16,183 nt of DNA. Source: JBHJOF01 sp050330055. Lineage in GTDB: Bacteria > Pseudomonadota > Alphaproteobacteria > Kiloniellales > JAKSDN01. Shown here piece by piece: positions 6,525-13,811 of this stretch; the first letter of the stretch is position 1, and every line of letters begins with the position of its first letter. The notes below the pieces were generated by a model, which was given only the letters and a program-made list of their open reading frames with translations, did not search any database and had not been told where the DNA came from. The stretch is from assembly GCA_050330055.1 (NCBI GenBank), contig JBHJOF010000164.1, positions 1-16,183 on the forward strand, in the 5' to 3' direction. Made by a program: the position numbers and the translations under genes.

Positions 6525-6532
6525 ATCAAGCC

Positions 6533-7471
6533 ATGAAAGGATTCAGGGGACGACAGCAGGCGGGCCTGCCGAGCAAGGCATCAGGCATTCTTGCCGCGTT
6601 GGCGCTCGCGGCGGCAGGCGTGCTCGGCGCGCCCTCGGCAGCCAAGGCGGCAGAGTGCGAGAACCCGGAGGCGTTGCGCTTCTCGATCATCCCGACCGAG
6701 GAGACGATCCAGGAGCTCACGCTCTATAAGCCGGTCATCGAGCTGCTCTCGAAGAACACCGGCAAGAAGATCGAGTTCTACATGCCGACCTCCTATGCCT
6801 CGGTCGTAGAGGCCATGATCGGCGGCTGGGTCGATGTCGGCGTGCATGGTCCGAACTCCTACGTCCTGGCCCACGAGAAGGACCCGAGTATCGAGGTCTT
6901 CGCAACCTACGCGAAGCGGCCGGGCTATTTGCAGGAAGAGGGGCCAGGCTACCGCGCGGCCCTCATCACGCGGAAGGACTCCCAGTTTGACAGTGTCGAG
7001 TCGCTGAGGGGCACCACTATCGCGCTTACCGACCCGGCCAGCACCTCGGGCAACCTGATTCCGCGGGTGCTGTTCCGCAAGGAAGTGGGCACCGAACTGG
7101 AGGACTATTTCAGCAAGGTTGTCTACACCGGAGAGCACGACAAGTCGACCATCGCCGTCCACGAGAACAAGGTCGACGCCGCCTTCGTCGCCACGCATCG
7201 CTTCGACAACGTGGTGGAGCGCGGTTTCGTAAAGCTGGAGGACTTCAACGTACTGTGGCAGTCACCGCCCGTGCCGCAAGATCCCTTCACCTATCGGGGC
7301 AAGCTATGTGACGATCTGAAAGCCTCAATCAAAAATACCTTCCTGACCTTGCAGGACCACCCGGAAGCGAAGCAGTTTCTGGACAACGTGAAGGCCAACA
7401 AGTTCGTCGAGATGCAGGATTCCGACTACGATATCATCCGCGAGCTTCGCAAGGCCAAGGAAGAGATGTAG
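6533..7471 (+). CDS. phnD: Phosphonate ABC transporter, periplasmic substrate-binding protein
   Basis: A 312-residue periplasmic protein that binds phosphonate (or a related oxyanion) for import. The N-terminus is a Sec signal peptide with a hydrophobic core (ILAALALAAAGVLG, 19-32) and probable cleavage after AAKA (about 39). The mature part has the PhnD layout: LRFSIIPTEET (48-58), FYMPTSYASVVEAMIGGWVDVG (82-103), the ligand-loop motif DPASTSGNLIP (167-177) and a later AAFVATHRFD. It is the first transporter gene, followed after 78 bases and a strong hairpin by phnC, then two permeases. Upstream are the iron dehydrogenase and LysR genes. It belongs to the PhnD/PtxB/AEP-binding superfamily, so the preferred ligand (2-aminoethylphosphonate, other phosphonate or phosphite) cannot be read from sequence alone. 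Confidence 0.92.
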   Translation: MKGFRGRQQAGLPSKASGILAALALAAAGVLGAPSAAKAAECENPEALRFSIIPTEETIQELTLYKPVIELLSKNTGKKIEFYMPTSYASVVEAMIGGWVDVGVHGPNSYVLAHEKDPSIEVFATYAKRPGYLQEEGPGYRAALITRKDSQFDSVESLRGTTIALTDPASTSGNLIPRVLFRKEVGTELEDYFSKVVYTGEHDKSTIAVHENKVDAAFVATHRFDNVVERGFVKLEDFNVLWQSPPVPQDPFTYRGKLCDDLKASIKNTFLTLQDHPEAKQFLDNVKANKFVEMQDSDYDIIRELRKAKEEM

Positions 7472-7495
7472 CCATCGGGCTGCTAGCAGCTGTGG

Positions 7496-7516
7496 GCCCG
7501 GGCGTTCCGCCCGGGC
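7496..7516 (+). repeat. Strong GC hairpin between phnD and phnC
   Basis: A perfect 9-bp inverted repeat, GCCCGGGCG and CGCCCGGGC, around the loop TTC. It is preceded by the 12-bp palindrome GCTGCTAGCAGC (7479-7490). No U-tract follows, so it is not an intrinsic terminator. Its place just after the binding-protein gene suggests a 3' mRNA-protecting structure that raises PhnD over the membrane subunits. Confidence 0.7.
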
Positions 7517-7536
7517 TACGCAGCGGTGTCGATGGC

Positions 7537-7544
7537 AAGGGGAG
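7537..7544 (+). promoter_or_regulatory. Shine-Dalgarno deciding the phnC start
   Basis: AAGGGGAG placed 5 bases before the ATG at 7550. It favours this ATG over the in-frame GTG at 7526 and ATG at 7532. Confidence 0.7.
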
Positions 7545-7549
7545 ATCAC

Positions 7550-8320
7550 ATGCAGGCTGGCCGCGGAAAAGCGATTCTGGAGGTGGTCGATCTCAGGCTC
7601 CGCTACGCCTCCGGCGGGCCGGAGATCCTGAAGGGCGTATCCTTCACGGTCTCGGCAAAGGATTTCGCTGCAATTATCGGTCCCAGCGGGGCAGGGAAGT
7701 CGAGCCTGATCCGCTGCATCAATCGGCTGGTAGAGCCGACCTCCGGAAGTATCTCACTCTATGGTCAGGAAGTGACCAGGCTGTCGCAGCGTGCGCTCAG
7801 GCAACTGCGGCGCAACATCGGCATGATCTTTCAGGAGTTCAACCTGGTGAACCGCATGTCGGTCATCGACAACGTGCTTTCGGGGCGCCTTGGCTATGTC
7901 GGCAACACCAGGTCTCTCTTCCGCATCTTCCCGCGGAGCGACATCGACCGTGCCCTCGCGCTCCTCGATCGCGTCGGGCTGATCGATCACCTGGACAAGC
8001 GTGCCGACGAGCTGAGCGGCGGACAGCGGCAGCGCGTCGGCATCGCGCGGGCATTGATGCAGGACCCCAAGCTGCTGCTCGTCGACGAGCCCACGTCGAG
8101 CCTCGATCCGAAGATCTCGCGGGAGGTCATGAGCCTGATCAAGGAGGTGGCGACGGAGTTTGACGTCCCGGTGCTCTGCAATATCCACGACGTCCAGTTG
8201 GCGACGGAGTTCTGCAACAAGGTCATCGGACTCCAGGACGGCGTGAAGAAGTTTGACGGGCCGACCGAGCAGATGAACCGGCGAACGCTCGAAGAGATCT
8301 ATGCGATGGAAGTGCTCTGA
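7550..8320 (+). CDS. phnC: Phosphonate ABC transporter ATP-binding protein
   Basis: A 256-residue ABC ATPase that powers phosphonate import from the cytoplasmic face. All motifs are intact: Walker A GPSGAGKSS (44-52), Q-loop Q95 in IFQEFNLV, signature LSGGQRQRVGIARAL (155-169), Walker B LLLVDE with catalytic E180, D-loop SSLD and switch H213 in NIHDV. The FQEFNLVNRMSVIDNVL block and the helical insert after GRLGYVGNTRSLF are typical of PhnC. The gene ends 2 bases before the GTG of the first permease gene, consistent with one transcription unit and translational coupling. Confidence 0.95.
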   Translation: MQAGRGKAILEVVDLRLRYASGGPEILKGVSFTVSAKDFAAIIGPSGAGKSSLIRCINRLVEPTSGSISLYGQEVTRLSQRALRQLRRNIGMIFQEFNLVNRMSVIDNVLSGRLGYVGNTRSLFRIFPRSDIDRALALLDRVGLIDHLDKRADELSGGQRQRVGIARALMQDPKLLLVDEPTSSLDPKISREVMSLIKEVATEFDVPVLCNIHDVQLATEFCNKVIGLQDGVKKFDGPTEQMNRRTLEEIYAMEVL

Positions 8321-8322
8321 GC

Positions 8323-9165
8323 GTGACAGCTACAGAACTCCAACCAGGATCGGCGACAAGTCGAGCCGCCATGGCCGACGCGCTGATGGCCGGACGCCGC
8401 CGTCACCGGCTGGCGAGAGGAGCGCTCGCGATCGGCCTCTTGCTCGTTGTCGCCTGGAGCGTCGAGGCCACGATCATCGCAGATACCGATTGGCATCGCC
8501 TCGGCTCCTTTGCCGACGTCATGCGATCCGTCGGGCGCTTCCTGGCGATCGACTGGTCGCTGATCCCCCACCTGCTGGTGCCGATGCTCGAGACCTTCAT
8601 GATGGCCTGCCTCGGCACGCTGCTGGGCTGCGTCATATCCCTGCCGGTGGCGTGGTTCGGTGCGATCAATGTGACGCCGAGCAAGTTCGTCGTCTATCCG
8701 CTCGGCCGCTTTCTCATGACGCTCAGCCGGTCGACGCACGAGATCGTGTGGGCCCTGATCTTCGTCTCCGCCGTCGGCCTCGGCTCGCTTCCGGGAATAC
8801 TGGCGCTCGCCTGCCGCTCGGTGGGCTTCATCTCCAAGATCTCGGCGGAGGCGATCGAGAACATCGACCATCGGCCTGTCGAGGCGATCCGCGCGGTGGG
8901 AGGCAACAACTTCCAGGTCATGTACTACGGCATCGTGCCCCAGGTGCTGCCGGTGATCCTTGGTACCATCGTCTTCGAGTGGGATATCAACATTCGCCGC
9001 TCCGCCATCATGGGCCTGGTCGGCGCCGGCGGGCTGGGCCTGACGTTCCATCGTCAGATGGTCATGTACAACTATGCCGGGGTGACGACAGTGATACTCG
9101 CGATTCTCGTGCTCATCGCCGCGGGCGAGGTCTTCTCGCATCGCGCCCGCAAGGCTGTGACCTAG
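8323..9165 (+). CDS. phnE: Phosphonate ABC transporter permease 1
   Basis: A 280-residue inner-membrane permease of the PhnE family. It starts with a polar cytoplasmic N-terminus, then a membrane segment ALAIGLLLVVAWSV (about 34-47). It continues with a periplasmic stretch and the binding-protein-dependent permease core: LETFMMACLGTLLGCVISLPVAWFG region (89-113), STHEIVWALIFVSAVGLG (137-154) and a C-terminal membrane helix near VILAILVLIAAGEV. The cytoplasmic EAA coupling loop is VEAIRAVGGNNFQVMYYGIV-PQ (186-207). The GTG start at 8323 lies 2 bases after phnC. It is paired with a second, related permease gene downstream, suggesting a heterodimeric channel. Confidence 0.93.
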   Translation: MTATELQPGSATSRAAMADALMAGRRRHRLARGALAIGLLLVVAWSVEATIIADTDWHRLGSFADVMRSVGRFLAIDWSLIPHLLVPMLETFMMACLGTLLGCVISLPVAWFGAINVTPSKFVVYPLGRFLMTLSRSTHEIVWALIFVSAVGLGSLPGILALACRSVGFISKISAEAIENIDHRPVEAIRAVGGNNFQVMYYGIVPQVLPVILGTIVFEWDINIRRSAIMGLVGAGGLGLTFHRQMVMYNYAGVTTVILAILVLIAAGEVFSHRARKAVT

Positions 9166-9169
9166 AGCC

Positions 9170-10039
9170 ATGAGGATGCAGGCAAGTACGCGAACGGAAA
9201 AGCCGCCACAGCTCACGGCGGCGGCAAGCGATCGTCCATCCGTAACCTGGAGTCGCTTCAAGTATCCCCAGTCGCTGATCCGCTTCACCGTGCTGCTCGG
9301 CGTGCTGACCTTTCTCGGCTACTCTCTGGTCTTCCTGGACGTCCGAATAGAGCGCCTGGCCTTCCTTCTGTCGCGCCTGGGCAACCTCCTGGCCGATCGT
9401 TACTATCCGCCGGACCTCGACCTGCTGAGCGATAGCAACTACCTGGAATCGGTGCTCGAGACCATTCAGATGGCCTATCTCGGGGCACTCTTCGGCGTCC
9501 TTTTGGCCATCCCCTTGGCTTGGTTTGCCTCGTTCAACGTCACGCCGCACAAGCTGATCTATCCGTTCGGGCGGCTGTCCATCATGGGCTGCCGGGCGGT
9601 ACACGAGATGATCTGGACGATCCTTTTCGTCACCATCCTTGGCTTTGGTATGCTGCCGGGCGTCCTGGCTCTCACGCTGTTCTGCATCGGCTTCGCCGGC
9701 AAGCTCTTCGCCGAGGAGATCGAGGCCATCGACAAGGGGCCTGTCGAGGCGATATCCGCCACCGGCGCTTCGCCGCTCCAGGTATTCGTCTACGCCGTGC
9801 TCCCTCAGGTGCGCGTCGCCTGGGCCGGAATCGCGATCTATACCTGGGACGTCGCCTTCCGGGCCGCCACGGTCGTGGGCTTCTTTGGCGCCGGGGGCAT
9901 GGGCTGGTATCTCCAACGCTACGTCCAACAGCTCGAGAGCCAAAAGGTGGCGGCGATTCTCATTTCCATAGTTGCGCTTGTCGTGGTCGCCGAGATTATC
10001 TCGGCGTGGGCGCGTTCTGCGGTGACTCGGATGAAGTAG
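9170..10039 (+). CDS. phnE: Phosphonate ABC transporter permease 2
   Basis: A 289-residue permease paralogous to the gene before it. It has an N-terminal helix (IRFTVLLGVLTFLGYSLVF, about 37-55), a periplasmic segment rich in YYPPDLDLL, and the permease core starting LETIQMAYLGALFGVLLAIP. The EAA coupling loop is PVEAISATGASPLQVFVYAV-LPQ. CRAVHEMIWTILFVTILGFG corresponds to STHEIVWALIFV in the partner. It starts 4 bases after the stop of permease 1 and ends the phosphonate operon. No intrinsic terminator is obvious downstream. Confidence 0.93.
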   Translation: MRMQASTRTEKPPQLTAAASDRPSVTWSRFKYPQSLIRFTVLLGVLTFLGYSLVFLDVRIERLAFLLSRLGNLLADRYYPPDLDLLSDSNYLESVLETIQMAYLGALFGVLLAIPLAWFASFNVTPHKLIYPFGRLSIMGCRAVHEMIWTILFVTILGFGMLPGVLALTLFCIGFAGKLFAEEIEAIDKGPVEAISATGASPLQVFVYAVLPQVRVAWAGIAIYTWDVAFRAATVVGFFGAGGMGWYLQRYVQQLESQKVAAILISIVALVVVAEIISAWARSAVTRMK

Positions 10040-10267
10040 ACTCGGTGTCGCCGGCGTTCCATCTGCCGGCACTGCGGGGAGCACAATTCTCAATGGTTTC
10101 CGAGCCGTTATGCCAGCTAAGCATTGTCCGGCCTAACCGGCTGCCCGCGCCCGCAACCGCGAGCACCGAAAAGCCTCGCTAGTACAATGAACTTAACGGC
10201 TTTTAATGTTGCCTTTGGCGGCAAGCGAACAGGGGTCGGCCCTTTTCGGCCAAAGGATTCGCGCCTG
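10040..10267. other. Intergenic region between convergent phnE2 and speE-like genes
   Basis: 228 bases. It holds only short imperfect hairpins, such as GCCGGC-N9-GCCGGC near 10051 and TTGCC/GGCAA near 10209, and no U-tract terminator. The open frames crossing it lack family motifs. No gene was recognised. Confidence 0.5.
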
Positions 10268-11014
10268 CTATCTGGATTCCGCCGGCAAGCACCGACACGG
10301 CCGGAATCTCATCCGGTCCAGTTCTTCCGCGATCTCTGTCGCTGAAGACTCCGGCGGCATCTCGACACCAGGCTTCCGGAGCGTCGCAATGGCGCCGCCA
10401 AGGACGATCGCATTGCGGAGTACGGCGCCTGGGGTGTCGAGAATTTGCGTGCGCAGGCCAGCAAGCATCATCTCCGTTCCGACGGCATCCGCAGCCTGAT
10501 CCAAGTCATCGGCGAGGTGCACATTGAACAGCACCAGGCCGTTTGCCGCTAGGCGCCTCAGTGCCGTCTTGAAAAACGCCTGTGATCGGAAATGGGCGGG
10601 TATCTCACTGCCTACGTAGGCGTCAACAACGATGGCGTCGAATGCCATGCTTGTTTCTCTCAGGAACGTTTGGCCGTCGCTCAAATGGAATGGGACAGAG
10701 TCGGGTAGCGAGAAGTATCTCCTGGCAAAGACGATCGAAGCGGGGTTGACGTCAACGACGCACACGCGCGCGCCACTAAATGTGAGCATCGTCGCGAGGG
10801 TTCCTCCGGCGCATCCGATGATCAATACATCCTTGGCTCCGTATTGCGTGACGAGGCCATGTATCGCATGGACGTATGACGCAAGGCTAACGCCACGGGA
10901 ATCTGCTTCACTCTGATAGCTCCCGTCCTGGCAATAGAGATAGGAGCCGCTGTCGCGGCTGCGCAGAATCGTGATCTCGCCGTAGTCAGTGGCCTGTCGA
11001 TGAAGGGTGATCAT
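10268..11014 (-). CDS. Spermidine-synthase-like class I SAM-fold protein
   Basis: A 248-residue protein with the Rossmann fold shared by spermidine synthases and SAM-dependent methyltransferases. The cofactor loop is IIGCAGGTLAT (65-75), followed by an acidic residue at the end of strand 2 (VVDVNPAS, D88), SDGQTFL (D113) and VVDAYVGSEIP (D131). The classical GGGEG and DSSDP motifs of true spermidine synthases are altered, so polyamine synthesis is doubtful. It may be a methyltransferase or an uncharacterised relative. The ATG start at 11014 lies 15 bases after the stop of the small gene upstream, so they form an operon. Codons use A/T at third positions far more than the surrounding genes, suggesting different ancestry. 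Function is unresolved. Confidence 0.8.
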   Translation of the reverse strand: MITLHRQATDYGEITILRSRDSGSYLYCQDGSYQSEADSRGVSLASYVHAIHGLVTQYGAKDVLIIGCAGGTLATMLTFSGARVCVVDVNPASIVFARRYFSLPDSVPFHLSDGQTFLRETSMAFDAIVVDAYVGSEIPAHFRSQAFFKTALRRLAANGLVLFNVHLADDLDQAADAVGTEMMLAGLRTQILDTPGAVLRNAIVLGGAIATLRKPGVEMPPESSATEIAEELDRMRFRPCRCLPAESR

Positions 11015-11029
11015 TGGGCGCCCTGCGAC

Positions 11030-11317
11030 TCAGCTTCGCCCGGGAGCGGCCCAACCGCCCAACTCGAGCCGCTTGACGGCGGCAAAGAGTATCTCACTGG
11101 TCAGCGGCCGCGCGCTGTGGAGTGCCTCATGCTCGAGCTGCGCGCACAGCTCCTCGCGGAGGGTGCGGGCGCTCTCCGGGTCGAGGGCGCTGGCGTCGGC
11201 CTCGAACCGGTCGATCTGCGCGCCAAGCGCCGTCTGCCAATCGGTCCCCGGCTCGACCGATCGCACGAACTCATGGATCAGCCGGTGATAGCGCGCGTAG
11301 AGCTCTGGTCCCGGCAC
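11030..11317 (-). CDS. Small hypothetical protein upstream of the speE-like gene
   Basis: A 95-residue, acidic, mostly helical soluble protein that I do not recognise. It includes YHRLIHEFVRSVEPG, ARTLREELCAQLEHEAL and SEILFAAVKRLELGGW. Strong third-position C/G bias supports it over overlapping plus-strand frames. Start is probably GTG at 11317 with only a weak Shine-Dalgarno (GGGGC); the frame is open further upstream without a better start. It is transcribed away from the XRE gene, from a shared AT-rich control region, and is followed 15 bases later by the SAM-fold gene. Its role is unknown. Confidence 0.65.
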   Translation of the reverse strand: MPGPELYARYHRLIHEFVRSVEPGTDWQTALGAQIDRFEADASALDPESARTLREELCAQLEHEALHSARPLTSEILFAAVKRLELGGWAAPGRS

Positions 11318-11388
11318 AGCTACAGCCCCGACTCTGGTCCGATCGCAGACCTCAAGCCGGCCCTGCCTAAGATGCCGCCTCCTAATGG

Positions 11389-11477
11389 TTCAGACATCAA
11401 TAATCACGCTTGAAACACTTCTATAGCTGTCATAAATAGTCATCTTGATGTGTTGTCGTCAAGTTATGATGTCTGAA
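11389..11477. promoter_or_regulatory. Divergent control region bounded by an 11-bp inverted repeat
   Basis: TTCAGACATCA (11389-11399) and its exact reverse complement TGATGTCTGAA (11467-11477) flank 67 AT-rich bases between divergent genes. Candidate promoters lie inside. On the plus strand TTGAAA (11410-11415) is followed 15-17 bases later by an AT-rich CATAAATA stretch. On the minus strand TTGACG (11462-11457) is followed 18 bases later by TATTTA. The right arm ends 2 bases before the ATG of the XRE gene. These are probably paired operators for that regulator. Confidence 0.6.
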
Positions 11478-11479
11478 AC

Positions 11480-11764
11480 ATGCTGACCGCTGCCCAGTTG
11501 CGGGCCGCCCGGGCCCTGCTCGGCGTCGACCAGCGCCAGCTGGCCGAGCTTTCGGGCCTCTCGGTGCCGACCATCCAACGCATGGAGGCCAGCGACGGCG
11601 TGATTCGCGGCAACGTGGATTCCCTGATGAAGCTGATCTCCGCGCTGGAATCCGCCGGCATCGAGCTGATCGGCGAGGGGGCGGCCAGCCCGGACGGCGG
11701 GCGCGGGGTCCGCCTGAAGGCCGCGCCGGAGAGCGACGGCGCCATGCCTCCGCGGGCGGCATGA
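11480..11764 (+). CDS. Small XRE-family (Cro/C1) helix-turn-helix regulator
   Basis: A 94-residue DNA-binding protein. The helix-turn-helix covers about residues 3-58: LTAAQLRAARALLGVDQRQL, AELSGLSVPTIQRMEAS and a C-terminal helix with MKLISALESAGIELIGEG. The tail is proline- and glycine-rich and probably disordered. The ATG at 11480 has no Shine-Dalgarno; the operator-like TGATGTCTGAA lies in its place, which suggests autoregulation by blocking transcription or a very short leader. Its stop is only 13 bases before the likely hyfB start, so it is probably co-transcribed with the respiratory genes. It may also act on the divergent small gene. The fold is clear; targets are inferred from position. 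Confidence 0.85.
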   Translation: MLTAAQLRAARALLGVDQRQLAELSGLSVPTIQRMEASDGVIRGNVDSLMKLISALESAGIELIGEGAASPDGGRGVRLKAAPESDGAMPPRAA

Positions 11765-11768
11765 GAGG
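11763..11768 (+). promoter_or_regulatory. Shine-Dalgarno deciding the hyfB start
   Basis: GAGAGG, 9 bases before the ATG at 11778. It touches the ATG at 11769, which would therefore be badly spaced. Confidence 0.55.
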
Positions 11769-11777
11769 ATGGTCGCG

Positions 11778-13811
11778 ATGCCGGTCGCCGTCGTCCTCTG
11801 GTGTAGTGCGGCCTTGCTCGGCGTGGCGGTGCTGTCCGTTGCGCTCGGGCGCCGGCCCGCGTTCTACCGGGCGACCTACGGTGCGAGCCTGGCCGCCTCC
11901 GGCTTGGCCCTGGTCGCCTCCGGCTTGGCCCTGGTCGCCGCCGGCGCACAGCTGGTCGGCGATGGCGCCGCCGCTTCGGCCCTGGCCCTGCCGCTCGGGC
12001 TGCCCTGGCTCGGCGCCCATTTCCGCTTGGATGCGCTAGCCGCGTTCTTCCTGGTGGTGGTCAACCTGGGCGGTGCTGCGGCCAGTCTCTACGGGCTCGG
12101 CTACGGCCGCCACGAGCCGGCGCCGCAGCGGGTCCTCCCGTTCTTCGCGGCCTTTCTGGCCGGCATGAACCTGGTGGTGCTGGCGGACGACGCCTTCACC
12201 TTCCTCCTGTCGTGGGAGTTCATGTCGCTCGCCTCCTGGGCGCTGGTCGTGGCGCACCACCAGGAGCGCGACAACCTGCGCGCCGGCTACATCTATCTGG
12301 TCATGGCGAGCTTCGGCACGCTCGCCCTGCTGCTCGCCTTCGGCCTGCTCGCCGGGCCGGACGGCGCCTACGGCTTCGCCGCGATGCGTGCCGCCGAGCC
12401 TGCGCCCGCTATCTCCGCACTCGTGCTGGCCCTGGTCCTGCTGGGGGCCGGCTCGAAGGCCGGCCTGGCGCCGCTGCACGTCTGGCTGCCGCTCGCGCAC
12501 CCGGCCGCGCCGAGCCACGTCTCCGCCTTGATGAGCGGTGTCATGACCAAGGTCGCCGTCTACGGCTTCGTGCGCATCGTCTTCGATCTCTTGGGCGAGC
12601 CCAGCTGGTGGGCCAGCATGATCGTCCTGGCGCTGGGCGGCGTCACCGCCGTGCTGGGCGTGCTCTACGCCCTGATGCAGCACGATCTCAAGCGCCTGCT
12701 CGCCTATCACACGGTCGAGAACATCGGCATCATCTACATCGGCCTCGGGCTGGCGCTGGCGTTCCAGGCCAACGGCATGGGCTGGGCCGCCGCGCTCGCC
12801 CTGACGGCGGCGCTGTTTCACGTGCTCAACCACTCCCTCTTCAAGAGCCTGCTGTTCTTCGGCGCCGGGGCCGTCCTGACCGCGACCGGCGAGCGCGACA
12901 TGGAGCGGCTGGGCGGCCTGATCCACCGCATGCCCACGACCAGCTTCGCCTTCCTGGTCGGCTGCGTCGCCATCTCGGCGCTGCCGCCCCTGAACGGCTT
13001 CGTCTCGGAGTGGCTGACCTTCCAGGCGATCCTGCAGAGCCCGGAGCTGCCGCAATGGGGCCTCAAGATCATGGTGCCGGCGGTCGGCGCGCTGCTCGCT
13101 CTGTCGGCGGCGCTCGCCGCCGCCTGCTTCGTCAAGGCCTTCGGCGTCACCTTCCTGGGGCGGCCGCGGACGGCCGCGGCGGAGCGGGCGCAGGAGGTGG
13201 ACCGCCTGTCGCTGGCCGCCATGTTGCTCTTCGCCGGGCTCTGCCTGGTCGCGGGGGTTCTGCCGGGCCTGGTCGTGGATGGGCTGGCGCCCGTGACCCT
13301 GGCGCTCCTGGGCGACCGCATGCCGGTCCAGCTCGGCGTGCCCTGGCTCTCCATCGTGCCGATCGCCGAAAGCCGCAGCTCCTACAACGGCGCGCTGGTC
13401 TTTGCCTTCATCGCCCTGTCGGCCCTGCTCGCCGCCTGGGCCATCCATCGCTTCGGCTCTCACGCCCTGCGCCGCGCGCCGGCCTGGGACTGCGGCGCAC
13501 CGGACCCGAGCCCGATCACCCAGTACACGGCAGGCAGCTTCGCGCAGCCGATCCGCCGCGTCTTCGGCACCCTGGTGTTCCGCGCGCGCGAGCAGGTCGA
13601 GATGCCGCCACCCGGCGACAATCGGCCGGCGCGCCTGCACGTCGAGTTGCGGGACCTGATCTGGGACTTCCTCTATGCGCCGCTCGCCGGCGCCGTCGGC
13701 TTTGCCGCGGATCGCCTCAACCACCTGCAGTTCCTGACCATCCGGCGCTACCTCAGTCTTGTCTTCCTGGCCCTGGTCGCGCTGTTGCTGGTGCTCGCTA
13801 CATGGCCGTGA
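11778..13811 (+). CDS. hyfB: HyfB-like antiporter-type membrane subunit (hydrogenase-4/complex I family)
   Basis: A 677-residue integral membrane protein of the NuoL/M/N-Mrp antiporter family, about the length of E. coli HyfB. Such subunits translocate protons or Na+ in membrane-bound hydrogenases and complex I. Numbering from ATG 11778, key residues are E147 in LLSWEFMSL, K227 in GAGSKAGLAPLHVW with H234 and H241, and K258 in SGVMTKVAVYG. The C-terminal part after about 560 has the HyfB-type extension (CGAPDPSPITQYTAGSFAQP). A 21-bp tandem duplication gives ASGLALV twice in the first membrane region. An in-frame ATG at 11769 is a poorer start. The stop TGA overlaps the ATG of the next gene (TGATG). 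The family assignment is firm; coupling to a hydrogenase is not shown here. Confidence 0.92.
   Translation: MPVAVVLWCSAALLGVAVLSVALGRRPAFYRATYGASLAASGLALVASGLALVAAGAQLVGDGAAASALALPLGLPWLGAHFRLDALAAFFLVVVNLGGAAASLYGLGYGRHEPAPQRVLPFFAAFLAGMNLVVLADDAFTFLLSWEFMSLASWALVVAHHQERDNLRAGYIYLVMASFGTLALLLAFGLLAGPDGAYGFAAMRAAEPAPAISALVLALVLLGAGSKAGLAPLHVWLPLAHPAAPSHVSALMSGVMTKVAVYGFVRIVFDLLGEPSWWASMIVLALGGVTAVLGVLYALMQHDLKRLLAYHTVENIGIIYIGLGLALAFQANGMGWAAALALTAALFHVLNHSLFKSLLFFGAGAVLTATGERDMERLGGLIHRMPTTSFAFLVGCVAISALPPLNGFVSEWLTFQAILQSPELPQWGLKIMVPAVGALLALSAALAAACFVKAFGVTFLGRPRTAAAERAQEVDRLSLAAMLLFAGLCLVAGVLPGLVVDGLAPVTLALLGDRMPVQLGVPWLSIVPIAESRSSYNGALVFAFIALSALLAAWAIHRFGSHALRRAPAWDCGAPDPSPITQYTAGSFAQPIRRVFGTLVFRAREQVEMPPPGDNRPARLHVELRDLIWDFLYAPLAGAVGFAADRLNHLQFLTIRRYLSLVFLALVALLLVLATWP
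11895..11936 (+). repeat. 21-bp perfect tandem duplication inside hyfB
   Basis: GCCTCCGGCTTGGCCCTGGTC occurs twice back to back (11895-11915, 11916-11936). A diverged third unit follows. It keeps the frame and encodes ASGLALV-ASGLALV-AAGAQLV in a membrane helix near the N-terminus. Confidence 0.95.

Noticed and set aside
6428..6532. Longer N-terminus for phnD from the ATG at 6428
   Set aside because: It would place 35 polar residues before the signal peptide, and a strong Shine-Dalgarno precedes the ATG at 6533.
11000..11413. Plus-strand open frame overlapping the 95-residue minus-strand gene
   Set aside because: Codon-position bias favours the minus strand, and the plus frame has no motif and runs into the operator region.
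12036..13724. 562-residue minus-strand frame opposite hyfB
   Set aside because: Gln/Arg/Glu-rich shadow frame antisense to a protein with intact conserved residues.
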